From NCBI GenBank assembly GCA_036429605.1, contig CM071590.1:6200001-6264000 (forward strand): a stretch of DNA of 64,000 nt. Direction: 5' to 3'. The DNA comes from Cladobotryum mycophilum. Its lineage: Eukaryota > Ascomycota > Sordariomycetes > Hypocreales > Hypocreaceae. The translations under genes were made by a program, and so were the position numbers. Under the pieces are notes generated by a model. The model worked only from the letters and a program-made list of their open reading frames with translations, ran no database searches and was not told the DNA's origin. Positions 36,501 through 48,772 of this stretch are shown in pieces (the first letter of the stretch is position 1; every line of letters starts with the position of its first letter).

Positions 36501-39500
36501 GGCAGCATCAATAGTAACCACATTGGCGCATAGCTTCGAGCTCACAGTCTGATTGAGGGAAGAAGAGAGAATGATGGTCGCCTCAACCTCTTCAACTATG
36601 GCTTCCAGACGTTGCATAGGAAGCGACGTATCAAGCAATACGAAAGAGGCGCTTGATTTCATGACAGCCATCATTGCAACAGTGGTCCACTTTGACTTTT
36701 CGAAAAAGATTGGCACAAACATCTTTGGCCGGGCACCCATTTCGAACAAATGCAAAGCTAACTTTGAAGACAGCTGGTCAAGTTCCTTGTATGTAAAGTC
36801 GCCGTCCCAAGCACAGATAGCTGGCGCATCAGGCTGAGCTTCAACCTTTTCTGCAATCATCTCGTGTACGAACTTATCAGCAGCTGTTGGCAAAGTACCA
36901 TTCCACTCCCACATCTGCTTCAAATCTGCTGGAGTGACCATCTCAATGCCACTCAACGCCAGGTCAAGCGGCGCGCTATCAAGCTGAAACATGGTATATT
37001 CAAGTCTCTGTAGCAATTGACGTACGGTCCATGGATCAATAATTCTAGAGTCAAAGCTGGCCTTGGCAACAATGTTCTTTGAGGTTATTTGGAATAGAAG
37101 AACAAGGCCGTATGTGTTGAACCAGCGGTATTGATCACCGTCCCACCATTGACCAAGAGGATACTTGGCATTGCTTTGCTGTGGTTGAACAACGAGCAGT
37201 GTCTGAAAGTTGCAAGCCTGTTGGCTGTCCGATGACGCTTGAGCAATTCGATGCAATCCGGTATGTTCAAACGGGATCATCTCTGTTGCCTGCTGCTGCA
37301 CCATTTGCAAGAAGTTTGTAACCTTTTGTCCACCAGTGAACTTGACGCGAACTGGAACTGTTGCAATTGTTGGCGCCAGCAATCTCTCAATGCCTGTAAC
37401 CGGCGCGGTCCTTCCAGAAGTTGTAACACCGAAAACAACATCATCAGAATTGGTCATTCCACGGGCAACAAGAGCCCAGGCAGCACGAAGCAAGGTGGAT
37501 GTTGTCACGTTTTGAGTCTGATGTTGAGGGTGGGGAAGTGGGTGATCAAGGGCCATGTCTGCAAAGGGCTGTTCAATAGACGGTGGCAGTGATGGAAAAG
37601 GGGCCGATTCGTTTCCCTTGAATGTGTTTTTCCAGTAATCGAGAACTTGCTTGTCGTCCTTTTCATTGATGTAGTTGATGAATGCTTGAAATTGAGGTGT
37701 TGGCTCCAAAGTTTGTCCTTGATACACTCGATTGACGGCGTCAAGAACCAGCGGCATAGACCATCCATCATATAACACGTGGTGGACTGTCCAAACGAAC
37801 CACCTACAAGTGCCTTCATCGTTCTCGATGAGTGCATAACGAGCCAGTGGTTTCCCAATGTCCATTGGATCCAGTCTATCATTCTGAAGGTAAACCTCGG
37901 GTTCTGTTGCCTCAACCCATTCGATTCCTTCGTTGAGAACAACCTGCTGAAGACCTTGACTAGTCTGTATGATACGAGTCCGCAGAATGGGCAGCGCGCT
38001 CACTACGACCTCCCAGGCCTTTCGGAATGCATCGGTAGCAATATCAGGAGATAGCTGGAGGGTTGTTTGCAACACGTAATCTCCAGAGCGCTTAAGTGAT
38101 AGGGAGAAGAGACCTTCTTGGAATGGTGTGCATGGGTAGATATCCTCAATAGTGGCATTGAGATGATATTGACTCGAGATGCTCTGAATTAAGGAGTCAA
38201 CATCAACATCATCGCCAAGGAGAGAAAAGGGAGAGATGCGGCGAAGTGAATCACTCTTCACGTTGATGCTCTGTTTTGAAACATTCTGCAGTGTGACTTG
38301 ATGAAAGATGTCTGCCACTGCGAGTTGAAGGCCCACTCTACGTGCCTCAGCGACGACCATCATGGCCCCGATTGAGTCACCTCCGAACTGGAAGAAGCTA
38401 TCGTCTAGACCAATTGTGTCTGCACGGATACGGAGCACATTGGCCCATATTGTCTGCATCAACTTCTCCGTTTCGGTTGTTGGCTGCCTCTTGAGGCTAT
38501 TGGTGGTGGTTTGCATATCGGCAATTTGCTGGGCAGAGAACGACGAACCAAGCTCACGCAGGCTTCGTCTGTTTACCTTTCCAGTGGCAGTCATGGGCAG
38601 TTCCTGCATAGCGAAGAAGAGTGTGGGTATCATGTACTGTGGAAGACCCTTTGTTAGGGTGTCCCTAATCTCCGCGGTGAGAGGCAGTAGCTTAACCGGA
38701 GAAGAACTTTCTTCGTCGGTCGCTGAGCTTTCAGTCTGGATGAAGGCAGCAAGGATCTTGGTGCCACCTGGAGAGATCACTTCGGCGGCGATTTGTTGAG
38801 ATTCAGAAAAGCACTTTTGGACATGATGCTCGACTTCTCCAAGTTCCACACGCTGGCCACGAATCTTGACCTGTTCATCCTTTCTGCCGAGGAAAATGAG
38901 ATTTCCATCCTTAGCATAACGAACCAGATCGCCAGTCTTGTAAAATCTGCCACGACGGCCGAATTGTGCCAACCACTCCGGGTTCTCGACAAATACCGCG
39001 GCGGTCTTCTCTAGTTCATTGATGTAACCACGTCCAATAAGCGGACCCTCGAGCAACAGCTCACCGGTACACCCGATGGGAACCAAGGAGTTGTGATTCG
39101 TCGGATCAACGATCCAGGTTAGCAGGCCAGCACCTCTGCCAATATGAACAACTTCTTCAGGACTGGCTGCGTTGGCGTTGATTGTGCTAATGTTACATTC
39201 AGCAGGGCCGTATGCGTTAATGACATGGACCTTGTCCGACCATCGCGATGCATCATCAACAACGACAGCCTCACCAGCCAAGATGAGCGTTTTCAGATCT
39301 GGTACTGTAGCAGGATCTAGGAGCCGTGCCACTGAGGGTGTCAGATCAGCAACAGTGACTCGCATGGCGTTAATTACACCAGCAATGTTGTTCTTTCGAT
39401 CAGCATCTGATGGGATACATAAGCAACCGCCCGTAACGAATGCAGCGATAGCGTTATGGGCAGCAATGTCGAAAGCGTAGGAAGCAAAGTCAAATACCCT

Positions 39501-42500
39501 AGACTCCCGGTTGAATCCAAGAAGCTCTGTCTGATGATGCATACTAGAGGAGAAGTTGGCATGTGTAAGAACCACACCTTTGGGGGTACCGGTACTGCCA
39601 GAAGTAAAGACTGCAAACATGGCAGTTGAGGATGATTGAGGTGGACGGTCAACAGTTGATGCCGTGGGATTGATCGAGTCAGCGCTGACTTGAACGACTT
39701 TTTCGCATAGCCGGGAGCCAAGGGCCAGGTTCCTGACAGATGAAAGGATAATCTGAGCCCCAATTTGCTCAACAATGGTCTGCAATCGCTGTTCGGGGAG
39801 AGATGTGTCAAGGAGCACAAAGGCGCCCCCGGCCTTGAGGACAGCGAGCATAGAAACGGGAGTCCAAACCGACTTCTCGAAACATAGAGGAACGAGCATT
39901 TCTGGTCCAACGCCAAGTTCGACAAGCCGGCTAGCCAGTCCATTGGCAAGTTGATCCATCTCGCCATAGTTCAACTCCCCATCCCAAGAGCAAACTGCGG
40001 GCGCTTCAGGTTGAGATCTTGCACGCTCCTCAATGATCTCGTGGATCAAGCGATCAGCCGTTTCAGGTACAATGGCGTTCCATTCCTGTAGCTGTTCTAG
40101 ATCAGACGTTCCCAACAAGGAGAGCTCTTCAATCGGCTTGTTCGGCTTCAGTGTAATTTCAGAAATGGCGGCACTGATGCAACTTGCCAACCGAGTAACC
40201 TCCTTCAATGTGAGGCTATCCTGTCTGAAGTTCAAATGAATGTCCATCGTCTCTTTTCCGTCCATTATATCAATTGTCACATCATACTGAGCACCGTTAG
40301 TATTGACCTTTTGATATGCATGTGGGTATTGGGCTGAATTCTTACCTCAGTCGGGTCATAGCTGGCTACTTCCTTTACCACCAATCCAGTCTTATTACTG
40401 GTGTCATAATCATCAACTCTTTGGAACGATAACAAGGTATTGAAGAGTGCCTGAGAGCCCAGCCCCATAGCTCTCTGAATTTCTGCGAGAGGGACATGTT
40501 GGTAGGGTAAGGTGGCTAGGTAATCATTCTGGGCTTCTCGCAATGTGTGGACAACGCTGCTCGATTGGTCGAGTCGAATTCGGCAGGGAACGAGCCCGAT
40601 GAAGGGTCCAAAGGTATCATCAATGCCATGTATCGGCACATCACGACCAGAGAGCAGGTTCCCGAAGCAAGGTACTGCGGCGCCGGTGTATACTTTCAGA
40701 ACTAGGGCCCAAGCAACCTGCACGACTGTCGCAGGTGTCACATCCCACGCCGCACAGAGCTCGCGGATCTTTGTCGTGTTGATATGAGGTACTTTGACTA
40801 GCTCACCAGGAGTGGCATTGCCCGCTACTGCAGATGTGGGAAGATGGCATGGCTCAACATCGATCAAACTCTGGGTCCAGAATTCGCGACTTTTGGTATG
40901 TGGTTGCTCGTGTAGATAGTTGACGAAATCTTTGTACGAACCAGCTACACCGAGTAGAGAGTCGCTGTAGGCTTCCTGAAGATCATGACATAAGATATCT
41001 TGGGAGAATCCATCCGTGATGGCATGATTCATTTCAAATCGAAGACGGGCCGTTCTGTCGTCAAGCTTGTAAATCGTCAAATGATGCTGCAAATCGTGTT
41101 TCTGCAAGCCCTTAACCACAACTGCTTCCTCCTTCTCTACCCAGGAGATGCTTGGAATGGGGTCTTTCAGGATGACCTGCATCATCTTGCCACTCCCAGG
41201 GAAATGGTCGAAGAGCAAAGCTCTAAGAAGTTGATGCCGCTTCACAACTGTCTTCCAAGCAGTCTCAAGTCTCACCTCTTCAAGGCGGGCTTGCTCTCCG
41301 CTAACCTGGACTTCGAGTTCAAACCATCGTTGGTAGTTGGTTGATTCCTTCGCCTGTGCAATCATGATGCCCTCTTGCAAAGGTGCACAAGGGAAAATGT
41401 CTTCAACATCTTCGGGTTTGATCTTAAGCTCAACCAAATTCGTCTCCCGGAATTCGCGGATCGCGTCATATGACTCAAAAGCAAGTGGGAAGTCGCTGAG
41501 AGTCCAGTCAGGAGACATGCCTGAAAGTTCCTTTGCGACCTGTCCAATAGCTGCTTCGAATTCGCTAATCCAGTTGAGAATCTTATCCTGATGATGCATG
41601 TCCTTGTGGAACTCGATAGATGAAATGATACGTCCTCTATCCACACGTGTGTCAATGTCGAATAGGGCAAATCTCTGGACATCCAAGCTAGATTGAGGGT
41701 CACATTTTCCAGGGAGGCTGATCTGCTCAAACAGACTGTCGCTGCGCTCCAACTGCTGGTAGAGACCCACGTAGTTGAACATGATTTCCACGGGAAACTC
41801 TTTGGAAAATTTACTAGAGTTCGCCTCACCGGCAAATCGAGACGTAAAGTATGGCCAGCCATTGTTTGGCAGGCTACGCAGAGAGTCCTTTGACTGGCGG
41901 ATGATTTCCTTGAGGCTGACACTTTTACCAGCGGCAACTTGCACGGGGAAGATGGTTGAGAACCATCCTACTGTGGCGGAGACGTCAATATTCTCATCCC
42001 AAGCCTCGCGACCGTGTCCTTCTGTAAAGACAGCAGGAAGAGTGCGATCGCTAAACACACGACTAAAAGAGTAGGCAAGTGCTGAGATCATAAGCTCAAG
42101 AGGCCGAGTCTTCATGGCATCATTACAGCTGCCCAGGATCATGGAGCTGATAGACTCATCAATGACAAACTCCTTGACAACAATGCCGCCTCTAACGTTA
42201 GAAGACAAGTCGCTCATTCCCCAATAAGAAAGATGCTCTTGGGCGTTGAAAGAGATGGATGTATCGGCCTCCAGTTTCTCGCTGGAATATTGGGCTTGCA
42301 TAGTGCTCCACAACAGGAAGTCCACCGAGGGTGGCGGTGAGGCGATTGTTCCATTGGTCAGCAGATCTTCCAATTCCCGAAGAATCACTCGCCAGGATAC
42401 CAAGTCGACAACAAGATGATGAACAGTGAGGAACAGAGTCTGGTCGTTTACCGCGTTGCTAAGATGTACTGCGGAGAGGATTGGTCCGCTTCTGATGTTC

Positions 42501-45500
42501 AAGTGTCCACGGCACTCTGCAATCGCCTCGGAGTCCATCTCGGAAGTGACAGAGTCCTTGGATTGGAGTACAAAGGAGTCAGAGGCACTGTCACTAATTC
42601 GTTGCTCCCAGACTCCCAGTTCATTTTGCCCGAAACGAGCGCGCAGAACATCATGCCTGCGGACGATTGTCTCAAGTGCCTTGGACAAAGATTCGTGATT
42701 GACACTCTTATGTAGCTTGAGATAGAAGAACTGGTCGAAGCAAGTGGTTGGGTCCTGTTGGAGATGGAAATACAGCCTCTGGATAGGACTTAGTTGAGGT
42801 GAGCCATGATCAATCTTTTGAAGTGATTGCTGTTGAAGTCCTCCAACTTGGTCAGCTGTGCTGATGACCTTTGCAATGCGGAAGATTGTCTTCTCTCGCA
42901 TGATATCAGCGACTCGGATGCGGATAGACAAGGAGCGAGCTGATGAGACCACCTGCATAGCAGTGATGGAGTCGCCACCAAGCTGGAAGAAACTGTCGTC
43001 CAATCCAATCATTTCTAGGTCCACGTTAAGCACCTGTGACCAGATTCTCTGGATCTTCTGCTCTAGCTCTGTTGCTGGCTGTCGTTTTTCTCCCCGCCCA
43101 GCCGTCTGTATTTGAACTAATTGCTGCATAGAGAATGTCCCCCCGATTTCGCGTAGCTGTTTCCGGTTCATCTTGCCTGTGGCAGTCATCGGTAGCTCTC
43201 GGATCATGAGGAAAACCGACGGCATCATGTAGCTCGGCAGATACTCAGCCAACTTTTCCTCAACCTTTGAGGAAATCTGGACAAGTTTGACCTCATCGCT
43301 GATATCTGCGCTGTCCTTGGGCTGAATGAAGACAACGAGTGTCGGGCTTGGTCTGTCCCCCTGAGGGATGATCACTTCAGCCACAGCCTGCTTGGCATCC
43401 GGAAGATACTGCTGGACTTGTGTCTCAACTTCGCCCAGTTCAACACGCTGACCGCGGATTTTGACCTGTGCGTCCTTGCGACCAACGTACGACAGACTTC
43501 CATCTTCATTGTATTGAACCAAGTCACCCATTTTATAGACCCTGCCGGGACGCCCTGGGCGGTCAACAGTGCCGCGCAATAGCCATGGTGGATTCTCGAT
43601 AAAGACTGATGCAGTCTTCTTGGGGTCATTTAGGTAACCTCGACTGACAAGCGGTCCCTCAAGTACGAGTTCACCAATGCATCCAGGTGGTAGTAGAATA
43701 TCGTGGTTATCTGGATCCACGACCCAGGTCGCACCACCCGCGCCCTTGCCTATCCGAGGAACCTCTTCTGGGGTAGAAGCATCTGGGTTGACTGTGCTAA
43801 CCGTGGTGACTTCACTAGATCCGTAGGCAGTAATCACCTTAACCTGGCCCCACCAAGGTATAACGTCCTTCATGCGAACTGCTTCACCTCCAAAGATGAT
43901 GGAGCGGAGAGTCGGGACCTTTTTGGGAGACAGAGATTCGGCCAACGAGGGGGTGAGAAGCGCAACAGTAGCTCTCAGTGATGCCAAACTATCCGCCAGG
44001 TTACTTCGTCGATCGTTATCGCTCGGCACACAGAGACAAGCACCCGAAATGAGAGCTGCAAAGACGTTGTTGATAGCAGCACCGAAACTATAAGATGCAA
44101 AGTCATAGATCCTCGAATCCGCAGTATAGCCCATTTTCTTAATGTGTTCTGGAACGGCAGATGCGACATTCCTATGCGTGACCATGACTCCCTTGGGGAC
44201 TCCCGTGCTGCCGGATGTAAATATCACATAGGCGATAGAAGATGGATCAGTCTTGTTGAGGTCTTGAGACTTGGGCTCTTGACCAGCAAAAAGCTTAGAG
44301 TTTACAGCGATGACCTGATCGACCAGTCGCGAGCTTATGCTTTGGGTCGAAGAGGAAGATAGCATCAGCTTAGCCTCGATTTGTCGGATAATCTCGCGGA
44401 GACGCTGCTCGGGAAGAGACGGGTCAAGGAGAACGAAGCCACCTCCTGCTTTTAGAACAGCAAGAATTGCAACTGTTGTCCACACAGACTTTTCGAAATG
44501 CAAAGGCACCAGCACCTCTGGTCCCACGCCAAGATCAACAAGTCGATCAGCTAAAATAGTTGCCAGCTTTTCGAGTTCGCTGTATGTGAGTTCACCGTCC
44601 CAGGCGCAGACAGCGGGTGCACTGGGCTGGGTTTGTGCGCGCTGCTTAATGACGTCTTGAATGCTTCGCTCACATGCTGGTGGAACGGTATTGTTCCATT
44701 CCCAGATCTGCTTGAGGTCTTGGGAAGTGGTGACTTCGACTTGGCCCAATCGCCTCTCAGAGTCGCCGAGCTGTTGCATAACAAACTCCAGTCGTTCCAG
44801 TACAGTCTTCACCATCCACGGCTTGATGACTCTCGAGTCGAAACTAGCTCTCGCTGTGATTGAGTCTGCCTTGAGCTGGATCTCGAGTATCAACGCATAA
44901 GTGTTGAAAGATTGCTGTTCATTTCCAAGCTGCCACTTGCCGAGGACGTTCTGCGTGTTGTCGTTGTCGTTTGGTTGGATAACAAGTAGCGTTTGGAACC
45001 CACACGCATGCTCAGCATCTGACGAGACCTTGGCGATTCGATGCAATCCCATTTGCTCAAACGGAATCAGCTCCGTAGCCTGGGTTTGTACTGCCTCGAG
45101 GAACTCCGAAATCTTCTGTTCGCCCGAGGGAATCTTGACACGGACCGGAACTGTTGCAATTGTTGGAGCTGGTAGAGAGTCAATACCAGCGACAGGCGCA
45201 CTCCTTCCAGAGACTGTGGCGCCAAACACAACGTCTTCGGAGTTTGTCATGCGGGCAGCAAGTAGAGACCATGCCGCACGGATTATTGTTGACGTAGTGA
45301 TGTTTGAGGCGCGCTGCTGGAGTTGTGGCGATGGCAACGGGTGCTCAATCACACTGTCTGTCACTGGTTGTTCGACGGAAGCCGGCAGAGTTGGGAACAA
45401 CGCCGCTTCACAATCTGCCATGGTTGTGCGCCAGTAACCGGAAATTTCCTCCATATCCTGGTCTTTGATGTATTTGATAAATGGACGGAAGTCTTGCGCC

Positions 45501-48500
45501 GGCTCAACTGCCTTACCCTCGTATACTTTGCCAACTCTGTCTAGCAGGAGAGACAATGACCACTCGTCGAAAAGAGCGTGATGCATGGTCCATACAAACC
45601 ACTTAGTCTTGCCAGAGTCATCAGTCACAAGAGCGTAACGTGTAAGTGACTCGCCAATATCCATGCTTAGCTGCTTATCTGTGTCGAGATATTTGTCTAG
45701 ACCTTCAGACGCATAGAGCCAGGCAATCTTCTCGTTCACTACCATCTGCAAGAGACCTAGGTCTTTATACTGGGCAATCCTCGTTCGGAGGATGGGCACA
45801 GTTCGAGCTACCTCTTCCCACGAATTTCGGAACGTGGCGATATCAACATCAGAAGAGAGTTCGACAACACCGCGCATGATGTAATCGCCAGACTTTGACG
45901 ACAACGATAAAAGGCCTTCTTGGAGTGGAGTGCAAGGATACACATCTTCAATAGCGGTGGAATCCACCTGATATTGCACCGAGAGCTCTTGGGTAAGTAC
46001 GGCGATGTTGACATCCTCACCTAACAGAGCGAACGGTACGGTGTTTTGTTCCAGCTTCGAATGATCCACTATCAGAACACTTTGGCTTGCCACATCCTGC
46101 AGGACGGGTTGGCGGAAAATGTCAGCCACTGTCAGTTGGAGGCCGATCTTGCGAGCCTCGGCCACAAGCTTCATGGCAATAACAGAGTCACCACCCAGTT
46201 GGAAGAAGCTATCATCCAGACCAATAGTATCCTGTTCAATGTAGAGCAACTCAGACCAGAGCCTCTGTATCTGTTTCTCAATCTCAGACGTTGGTTGCCT
46301 CTTGGGGCCAACCGTCTGCATCTCGGCGAGCTTCTGAAGAGACAACGAAGCACCAATGTCACGCAACTGCTTTCGATCCGTCTTCCCTGTCGCCGTAGCC
46401 GGTATTTCCTGCATGGCAAAAAATACTGTCGGTACCATGTAACTGGGTAGATGAGTTGCAAGCTTGGTCCTGACATCCGCAGAGACTGGGAACACTGTGG
46501 GTGTAGTAAGACCTGTATTGTTGGCATCGTGCAACTCGCTGCCCATTTTGAGAAACGCTACTAGCACCTGGCTAGAGTTCTGCAGAACGACTTCGACGAC
46601 AACCTGCGTGGCTTCTGGTATACATTCTTGGATCCTAATCTCGATTTCACCGAGCTCAACTCGGTTGCCCCGGATCTTAACTTGGGTGTCCTTTCGGCCA
46701 ACGAATGACAGGCTGCCGTCTTCGTTATACCGAACCAAGTCACCGGTCTTATAGAGACGGCCTTGTCGGCCAGGTTTGCTTGGTGAACCTCGCAGTAGCC
46801 AAGTTGGATCATTAATAAATGCCGCTGCCGTCTTTTCTGGCTCGGACAGATAGCCATTACCAACGAGGGGTCCTTCAAGAAGCAACTCGCCAACGCACGC
46901 AAGAGGTGTTAACGAATCATGATTCTCGGGGTCAACAATCCAAGTGTTCATTCCCGCACCCCTTCCAATACGAGTAGCCTCGTCCAGCGTAGACGCAGTA
47001 GAATTGATGGTACTAGCCGTCGTACATTCAGAGGGTCCATAAGTATTCATGGCCCGAACCTTGCCGCTCCAGGCAGCGAGGTCTCTGGAGTATACAGCTT
47101 CTCCAATAAGAATTAGTGACTCAAGGTCAGGCAGCTTGTCCGGTACTAGCTGCCGAGCAACAGTCGGTGTGAGGTAAATCCAGGTTGCGCGGGATGAAGC
47201 TATGCTTTCCGTGAGTCTGTCCCTGCGGTCTTTCTCATTTGGAACGCACAAGCACCCACCAAGCGCAAGCGCGGAGAAGGTGTTGAAGATGGATAAATCG
47301 AAACTATAGGCGGAGAAGTCGTAAATCCTGGATTTGGATGTGAGCCCCATCTTTTCGGTCTGGTAGTGAAGCGCAGACGCATGGTTTCGGTGGGTGATGG
47401 TCACTCCTTTTGGGTTTCCTGTGCTGCCAGATGTGAAGACGGCGTACATGGTAGATGACGGATTGGGGGAGGGCAGCCGACGGTGTGGCTGGTCGTTCAG
47501 TTGTGCAAAGAAGTCAGAGTCGATGGTGAGTACTTCCTGGGCCAGCCTTGAGCTTAGAGATGCATTTGACGAAGACGCCAGAATAATAGTAGCGTCGACT
47601 TGCCGCACAATGGCCTGCAGTCGCTGTTCTGGTAGTGACGGGTCAAGTAGCACAAAGGCTGCCCCTGCCTTAAGCACACCGAGCATAGTGACACTCGTCC
47701 ACTTCGACTTGTCAAAGCAAAGTGGAATCAGCCTATCAGGCCCAAAGGTAAAATGGACACTGGCAAGTCTATTTGCCAATAGTGATGAAAGACGATCCAG
47801 TTCTCCGTAGGTCAGCTCTCCATCCCAAGCACTAATCGCGGGGGCACCAGGCTGCAACTGTGCCCGCTCCTCAACCATCTCAGGCAGGGATCGATCAATT
47901 TCCTGTGGAACCAGTTCATTCCGTGTCCATATCTCTTCCAGGTCACTATCCGTAACCATATGAACATTCCCAATGCTTTCCGCGGAGTCGAGAGTGTCAA
48001 GCTGGCGGATGACAAACTCAAGGCGCTGCAGGAGCTGTTCCACCATCCAAGGGCTAATGACCCTTGAATCAAAGCTACTTACAACCTTGAGCTCATCCAC
48101 GCCGAGGTAGATCTCGTGAATCAGAGAGTGTTTCTTAGCCCACTGATTTCTGCGAGGATTTTGCCAAGCGTCGTTTCCTTGCGGATAAATGGCAAACAGT
48201 GTCTGGAACATGCACGCGCGTTCTGCCTCGGGGCATGACTTTGCGATTTCTTGCAGCCCAGTATGTTCAAACGGAGCCATGTCCGTAACCTGCTGCTGCA
48301 CATTTTGGAGGGATTCCCCAATTGTTTGATCGGGACTCAACTTGATCCGAATTGGGACAGTAGGAATTGTTGAGTCTGCTGTCGTCTCGGTGCTATCAAC
48401 CACAGCACCAAAAACAACATCGTTTGAGCTGGTTATTTGGCCCGTAATCAGGGCCCATGCAGAAAATATCTTTGTTGACAATGTGATATCCTGTGAGTGC

Positions 48501-48772
48501 CCCTGGAGGACTTGGAGTCCGCATTCCACCTCTTTGTCGGGCGTTGGGGACTCTACTGATGCCAGAAGTGCTGGGAATGGAACAGACTCGCAGCCTTCAA
48601 AAATATTGTGCCAGTAATCAACAGCTCCGTTCTCATTTTGGAGCGTTCTGGGTATGTCGCTCGGCTGGGCGACAGAATAAATGCTCTCTTGCACGCCATT
48701 TGTAGGTGTCAATGAAATGTGATGAGACCGACGGTGATTGTCGTTGTTGAAAGACATCTTTGTAAAAGCCAC
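24682..48772 (-). CDS. dtxS1: Destruxin-synthetase-like six-module NRPS, frame broken once
   Basis: Cytosolic megasynthetase of about 8,000 residues building a cyclic hexadepsipeptide. One intron is clear (40,287-40,345, 59 bases, GTAAGA...TACTAAC...CAG). Order from 48772: half C domain, A1-T1, C-A2-T2-E, C-A3-T3, C-A4-T4, C-A5-MT-T5, C-A6-MT-T6, terminal C (CT). All six T domains keep the phosphopantetheine Ser (GGDS or GGNS). Two SAM-binding N-methyltransferases sit inside A5 and A6 (VLELGSGSGMILFNL and VLELGTGTGMILFNL). One epimerase follows T2 (HHLVVDLVSW). The CT domain (SHAQYDGIS) is the usual fungal macrocyclising release domain. This layout, with the decarboxylase, reductase and P450 beside it, matches the known destruxin system: beta-Ala, D-hydroxyisocaproate, Pro, Ile, N-MeVal, N-MeAla. 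Around 33,280 the frame shifts by one base inside A5 with no splice signal. As given, translation would stop at 33,222. A related depsipeptide rather than destruxin itself remains possible. Confidence 0.88.
30580..35000 (-). other. NRPS module 5: C, A5 with N-methyltransferase, T5 (contains the break)
   Basis: C4 opens with QSFAQGRLWFLEQLYPGLTW near 34,970 and has IHHIVSDGWS, a cyclosporin-synthetase-like subtype unlike C1-C3. A5 runs from about 33,620, keeps the Asp in AFDASTW, and holds the inserted methyltransferase (about 32,190-31,000, VLELGSGSGM). T5 is IGGDSLAAMK near 30,680. The one-base frame shift lies near 33,280, before the A3 core motif (FTSGSTGRPKGVM). N-methyl-valine is expected by position. 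Confidence 0.8.
35060..38190 (-). other. NRPS module 4: C, A4, T4
   Basis: C3 begins DIYPCTPFQEGLFSLS near 38,150 and has a normal HHVLYDGWS. A4 (about 36,900-35,290) shows FTSGTTGKPKGA and an intact Asp in SFDGAHFN. T4 is LGGNSITAMK near 35,140. Isoleucine is expected by analogy to destruxins. Confidence 0.8.
38290..41420 (-). other. NRPS module 3: C, A3, T3
   Basis: C2 (VEDIFPCAPLQEGIMIAQ at about 41,400 onward) follows an epimerase, so it should accept a D-configured donor. Its active site reads NHAITDGFS, with Asn in the first His position. The domain spans the 59-base intron. A3 (about 40,080-38,500) has FTSGSTGTPKGVV and an intact Asp in AFDIAAHN. T3 has FGGDSIGAMM near 38,375. Proline is expected by analogy. 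Confidence 0.8.
41430..46040 (-). other. NRPS module 2: C, A2 (hydroxy-acid type), T2, E
   Basis: C1 starts with DVYPCTPLQEGLLSLS near 45,960 and has HHALFDEWS, where Glu replaces the usual Gly of HHxxxDG. A2 (about 44,700-43,090) has YSFGAAINN in place of the FDxS motif: the Gly codon at 44,081-44,083 sits where amino-acid-activating domains keep the Asp that binds the alpha-amino group. T2 has LGGDSITAMQ near 42,970. The epimerase domain spans about 42,840-41,520 with HHLVVDLVSW. Together this reads as a D-configured alpha-hydroxy-acid module. Confidence 0.82.
46080..48772 (-). other. NRPS module 1: half C domain, A1, T1
   Basis: The protein opens with only the C-terminal lobe of a condensation domain (DYWHNIFEGCESVPFPALL, PFEHTGLQEIAK) and no HHxxxDG active site, so it should not condense. 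A1 runs about 47,900-46,310 with FTSGSTGNPKGV and keeps the Asp in SFDLSIFN. T1 carries LGGDSVIAMK at about 46,190. By pathway position it should load beta-alanine. That specificity is inferred, not read from the pocket. Confidence 0.8.

Noticed and set aside
24682..48772. Reading the NRPS as three separate genes
   Set aside because: The first boundary is a clean 59-base intron with branch site and the second falls inside one A domain, so a single gene with one break is the better model.
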